From NCBI RefSeq assembly GCF_012273895.1, contig NC_052110.1, positions 1,302,001 to 1,366,000 of the forward strand: DNA of 64,000 nt. The letters are read 5' to 3'. Source of the DNA: Zerene cesonia (lineage: Eukaryota; Arthropoda; Insecta; Lepidoptera; Pieridae). Each line of letters starts with the position of its first letter. The first letter of the stretch is position 1. Of this stretch, positions 58,903 to 64,000 are shown one piece after another. Under the pieces are notes generated by a model that did not search any database, had not been told where the DNA came from, and worked only from the letters and a program-made list of their open reading frames with translations. Made by a program: the position numbers and the translations under genes.

Positions 58903-61475
58903 CTTTGTTTACGTTAAAAAAATGCACTCTACACTGCGTCAATTGTTTCTGCAATATTTTCGTATGAGTAGTTATATGCTGCTAAAATAATTTGCAAACA
59001 CTGGAGACCCCACCTTTCAGAAATAGAATTGATAATCTCCCCTTTTTGAGTCGGTTGAAAAGTTAATATAGTATCTACATTACTGATTAATTAAAAAAAC
59101 ATTTCATCCATTTTTCTTTTTACCCCGGATCAGATGGGACGGGGAGGAGCGTCTAATAACCAGGCAGTTTATATTAAAACTCTTCGAATGGAGATTTACC
59201 AAGATATCATGAAATGGAAGTAAATAAACATTTATAAGATACAAAACATACTAACACAATACAAGAACAAAATAAATACGTATAAGTTGTATAGGTAAGC
59301 CAATAAACAGTTCTGGAGACAATACAAGACTCGCCCCGAAACGCATAAAACGCCGTTTCCGAGTAGACTTCGAGGAGCCAACAATACTTTGTTTAACATA
59401 ACATCACGTTCCCACCAAGGACCCGTCCTTCGCAAATATTAAACAGTGCACCATACACGACCGGGCAAACACGCTTTGTGTGCCGACTCCATCGTACGCA
59501 ATCTTTCAACAGATAAAATAAAGTTTTAAACTGGGACAGTGTCTGCCAATTGTCATATGCTTTCGTTTATTTGCAAGACAATAAATCGATTTGGAATATA
59601 TAAAAGTTAGGTTAGCGATTGTCTTAAATGAACCATGTGCATAATAAATGTTGTCAACCATTATAACATAAGTGAGCACCTTCAAGAGACGAGTTAATAG
59701 ACACCTGATCGGCAGACGTCCACCATAGACCACGTAACCGTTTCTGTTTCCATGGTCACCCGTTTGCCTAACTCAAAATCGATTGTTTTTAAGGGAATGA
59801 ACAAGTTTTAATAAATGTCTTGTTATTTCTATTATTTCTCTAATATGAAAGAATAAACTCAATATTCATGTTCCCTCTTTCAACTACACTTTTATTGCTA
59901 TTTAATCTTCATGGGTCCTGGACAAAAGGCCTAATAAGCATATATCCTATATCGCCTATAATTTGCCTGTATAAGCTTAATAATACCATAATTACTGTTG
60001 AAAGTTTATCTATTCCACCGAACTCCGAAAAAAACAATATTTCCTAGAAGTTATAGTGTAGAATGTTGATTCATTAAAGTTGTAACTTTCCATATATCAC
60101 AACCCTTACACTTTCAGTAAGTAAATGATATATTTATACCAGCCAGCAGATCCTTATGACTATAAATCACATTCAAAGAAATGATCTACATTATAACAGC
60201 AATTTATAACCGAAAGCCAAGATAACACATCATAGCCAGATGTCATTATGCGTCATTGAATGACACAAACGCATACTCTCAGACTGCAAGGCGGCTGGCC
60301 AAATCATACTTATGAATATCTAGGTATAATTAATAACTCTATAGTTTTATTTATACAAGGGAACTACTTGATTAAAGCTCAGCAGAACGAAACGACGACA
60401 CAAAAGAAGACTATAAAAGCATGATTCTACGACACAGTTGCGTAAATGATGTAAGTAAACATTAAAAAATAATACCTTAAAGTGGTGTGGAACTAGTTAA
60501 TGCTATAAATAATAGAGTATAAAAATGGATACAGTTAGACCAGTTTTTAAGCCAAGACACTAGTTACCAGCATCTGCTGTTCGGACAAAAAATGGATGCA
60601 ACGTCTTATAACTATAGATCATTGTTTTGCAGAAGGCTTATCAAACAACATGACCTTTGATGAAGACTTACTTGGTGTAGGTTATTACATGAGACTAAAC
60701 ATTATACAACCTTGGGTCAAAAACTACGCTGTAACACGAAACTTATCACTTATTTGTCTGTTCATTTCCATAAGTATAAAATAGTTTCACTTGTCTTGAA
60801 AATTGGTTCTTAAAATAAATGTTAATTAAGAATACAGTTCCTTAACATATTACCGATCAATTTAATCATACATTCACAGTTAACCAGACGCTTTCCCAAG
60901 ATTCTGACACAGCAAAAGGTCGAAAATTACTGAAGCATCTTTGATTAAATAACTGCATAGCTGCAAAATTGAAGCATGATATACACATTAGATCTAATAG
61001 AAAACAGTAAATGTTATCTACCGAATAGATTTGCACACATATTGATATGGAAACGTGATTAATCCACGAAGCAAATAACTGCTGGTACCGAATTCCTTAT
61101 AGGTAAGGAGTAGGCTTTGTAATTATGATTTGGCAAAGGTATTTCCCATTTACATACAGACCATATCGAAAGGCATGCTAAATAATCTAACATTGTAAAA
61201 TTGACCGTAGGTATGTCCTATTTAGTAGCTTGACTCAATTCTAATGAACGCGTTGTCATTACTCGCCTTTAATATAACTGTTCTTGCTACTGCAGGTGGG
61301 TGGTCTAGGACAAAGGACTAATGTTAACATTTGGTAAAATGGACTCAAGATATTGTAGATACGCGTGCAGATAGACCAACTGGAGTTTTCTATGAATAAG
61401 CAGTATTAATTAATCTTTGTCTAATGTTTGGTGGAATGATGCAACTGGTTTGCATGTTAACAATTTATGAATAGA

Positions 61476-61674
61476 CTAGCTGCGCCCCGAGGTTTCACCC
61501 GCGTAAGTCCGTATCCCGAAAGAATATCGGGATATAAAGCAGCCTTTATTTTTTTCCAGTTGTCCAGCCATTTACTTACCAAATTTTATTGCAATCGATT
61601 CAGTAGTTTTTGCGTGAAAGAGCAACAAACACACACACATCCTTACAAACTTTCGGATTTATAATATTAGTAGA
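61476..61674 (-). mobile_element. Non-autonomous Helitron (Lep1-like)
   Basis: Minus-strand TCTACTAATATTATAAATCC start, CACGCAAAAACTACTGAATC, GATATTCTTTCGGGATACGG and GGGGCGCAGCTAG|T end. Confidence 0.9.
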
Positions 61675-62125
61675 ATTATTTTAAAAACTTTATTGTAAAC
61701 GTAAACATATCGCAATAAAGTGTAAAGCTGTGTTGTATAAATAAATACCTATTATAAGAAAAAATATGCCTCAAATGATTAAGGAATTCTTTATTGCAAT
61801 TCAGTAAAAGACAATAACATCGGAAATAGATGAACTTTTAATTATCTTTCATGGGTCAGAAATAAATTATTCAATTCAGGAACATTAATTGATGGTTTAT
61901 GACATAGATACACTTTACCTAAAACCACGCAAGAAATGTAACTTTTTTCTGAATTCAAATGCTTTTATGTCAAAATAAAACATTCATTTATCTCAAAATT
62001 AGTGTTTCAATCAGCTGTCAAGTTTATCTCGAAGGAAATTCTCCACATTTCAAAGTAACAAGAAAAGAGCAATTCCGTGTGTTTCCAAAATACTTGGGGT
62101 GTTTGCTATTTAACCTGTAATTAAA

Positions 62126-62230
62126 ATGTCGGAAATCAATGTAGCTGTCAATGTCAAGTTGACAGCACCATCTGTCAATTGCGAAGCGACATTTTTTCAA
62201 ATTCTGGGGCGATCCTGGCGTATTCCGTAA
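62126..62230 (+). other. Short open frame in a TGTCAA-rich island, candidate promoter or small exon
   Basis: The ATG opens 34 codons (M-S-E-I-N-V-A-V-N-V-K-L-T-A-P, then S-V-N-C-E-A-T-F-F-Q) to TAA at 62228-62230. The DNA holds repeated TGTCAA/TTGACA words forming an imperfect inverted repeat (AGCTGTCAA ... TTGACAGC, around 62143-62165). A donor-like GTAAAT overlaps the end. Either a promoter element or a small coding exon; no neighbour supports either. Confidence 0.22.
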
Positions 62231-63243
62231 ATAGTTTATGTTAATTGCTTTCTAATTTTATGTATTTACTTTTTGGGTGTTTTGTTAAAACGCGTTTTTG
62301 TAAAACGCTTAATGTGACGGAGGGAAAATACATGTTCCAGTATAGTTGTTTCTTTTTTATGGTTAATGAAGTTATTTAAAAATCGAAAAAATATCGGGTA
62401 AATAATACTTCAGTGTTATTACATTAAAAAGTATATTAAAAAGTTATAAATATTGTTCTATGATGCAGTATTAATCACAGTGCAGCAATTGTAATATTCT
62501 AACAATAAAAACTTTCGTGAATATGCCTATATCAATAAGATATGAAAGATTTAGCTACAAAACCTTTCCCATGGCACTCAAATTTTAAACACCATTATAT
62601 ACATATTTTAAAAAGTTTCTAATAAGCTTCTCAAAAACATTAATATAAACAAACGCCAAAAATCAATACAATAACAGACATTAATAGCGAACTATTTTTC
62701 AAACTCGATTTCTATGACACACTCCAAGTCTAAAATAGAACAATGTTATAAGAAGTCCTTAATCTCGACTTAAAATCTGCTCAAACGAATATTAATACAG
62801 TGGGGACAAAAGAACCCTAATTTGGGGTAGAATTAGTTACGAGAGCGGACCGATGCTTCAAAGTCGACGCCTAAAATTAATGATAGTTTTTTAAGATTTT
62901 TTCTGAGCAGGAGACTACCGAGCCAATAAATTTGACTGTAATTATACTAAGCAGTATTTTGTTGAAAGGCAATTTGGTTTGACGGTATTCGTCGTTAGAT
63001 TTATTGGGAAAACAATCAGTCGTTTTTAATGAATTGTTTTCTGAAATAAATGTGCTGAGCTTAATCTTAATGTCTTGTTAACTTAGTGGGAAGCTGTTTT
63101 CATGACGCATGTTCTAATTATAATTATGCTTTATGATTTGGTTTAAAATCTGGATGGAACTTTTTGATTTTTTCTCTAATAAACCGGAAGCAGAAAATTT
63201 AATCTAGCAAATATTTAATATTTGGTAATACAAATATGATTAA

Positions 63244-63458
63244 CTACCTGCGCCCCGCGGTTTCACCCGCGTAAGTCCGAATCCCGCAGGAATATCGGGA
63301 TAAAAAGTTGCCTGTATGTTATTCCAGTTGTCCAGCTGTTTATGTACCTACTACGTATACGCTACGTATATCATTGCAATCGGTTCAGCAGTTTTTACGT
63401 GAAAGAGCAACAAACACACACATCCTTACAAACTTTCTCATTTAGAATATAAGTATGA
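63244..63458 (-). mobile_element. Non-autonomous Helitron (Lep1-like)
   Basis: The minus strand has CACGTAAAAACTGCTGAACC, TTTATCCCGATATTCCTGCG and ACTTACGCGGGTGAAACCGC, with a GTAG|T end. The insert TACGTATACGCTACGTATAT near the middle is a small local duplication. Confidence 0.85.
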
Positions 63459-64000
63459 TTAATGATCTATTTTCTTTACAGTGAAAGTGACAATAAAATT
63501 ATCATGATTGGAAGAACAATAATAATTGCACATCAGTCTTACACAGTAGCATAATCGAATTAGACATTTTATTTTATTGAAAACCTGATCCAGTTAATAT
63601 CTAAAGCTTACTATTAAAGACACACCATCAAAATGTATTTGACTTTACTGAAATTATCCTTCCTACACTAAATGATTAAATAAAAAGTGATTTCCAAAGT
63701 TCAATACGATCCACGGGTCTTCTAAACCGCTCATACACAAATCATAACCGTTCAAACTTACAATTTTAACCGTTAATGACATTTAAAAAGTAACTTCTAA
63801 GTCTATCAGTGGCAAGGTGGCTTTACTGAGCTGTTTTAGAGCAAACTTCACTCATATTGATGTTCATTTAGCCGAATGGTTATCGTAACGTAAAAAATAA
63901 TGGAAATAGGCTACGTGCAGATGCTGCAAGGCGATTCGGGTAAGCTGATAAAAAATATTAGAACAGTTTTAATCCTTTGAACCTATCAACGGTTGTGGTT

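Larger units (their letters stand above)
34048..64000. other. Mostly non-coding DNA: intron or upstream of the minus-strand gene, plus a possible plus-strand gene
   Basis: Apart from the elements listed, I see no further well-supported exon. The stretches 34641-36039, 41000-43080, 46013-47339, 48068-49629, 51469-52510, 52626-53391, 55220-55743, 55932-57070 and 58903-61475 hold AT-rich sequence without recognisable genes. The 85-codon frame at 41423-41680 is open and ends beside GTAAGT, but it lacks a fitting phase. Confidence 0.5.

Noticed and set aside
1..64000. CRISPR arrays, bacterial operons, phage modules
   Set aside because: No regularly spaced repeats or compact gene arrays; composition, introns and repeats are those of an insect nuclear genome.

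Overview
This is an AT-rich eukaryotic nuclear window, almost certainly from a moth or butterfly (Lepidoptera). The evidence is the repeat content. There are many short non-autonomous Helitrons that start with TCCTACTAATATTATAAA-like ends and finish with a GC hairpin and CTAG inserted before T. There are tRNA-headed SINEs with a (GAT)n-type tail and the 'CCACTGCTGGGACACAGGCCTCC' type body, and poly-A retroposons of the 'GTTCATGGGCGGTGG' type. Coding DNA is sparse and split by GT-AG introns. There is no sign of bacterial gene organisation, and most open frames are chance frames in AT-rich intron or intergenic DNA.

Genes. Bases 255-1187 hold the last two coding exons of a plus-strand gene (35 + 72 codons, phase-0 junction); the rest of it lies left of the window. 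On the minus strand, 33725-34047 is a clear 107-codon internal exon encoding a Ser/Pro/Asp-rich, probably disordered segment. Bases 17362-17511 are a clear terminal exon of 49 codons ending in a short hydrophobic tail with basic residues around it. Both minus exons meet at phase 0, so they may be one gene with a ~16 kb intron, convergent with the gene at 255-1187. A possible plus-strand first coding exon lies at 40577-40704, downstream of a cluster of GATA motifs. I could not assign any of these proteins to a named family.

Mobile DNA. At least 18 Helitron copies or fragments were found on both strands. Four SINE insertions can be drawn well, three of them with target-site duplications. There are six copies of a poly-A retroposon family and three copies of a family with inverted terminal arms around a conserved core. 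All three 1000-N runs fall inside transposable elements: a mariner-like element with terminal inverted repeats (gap 13819-14818), a 71-bp perfect inverted repeat (gap 43156-44155), and a minus-strand LINE with a reverse-transcriptase fragment on one side and a poly-A tail on the other (gap 53414-54413).

Other structure. There is a 60-bp perfect palindrome without spacer at 51006-51065, several shorter perfect hairpins, a TISU/E-box cluster at 6083-6117, and a few CpG-rich islands inside long non-coding stretches that could be promoters or enhancers. No CRISPR array, operon, rRNA or convincing new multi-gene system was seen.
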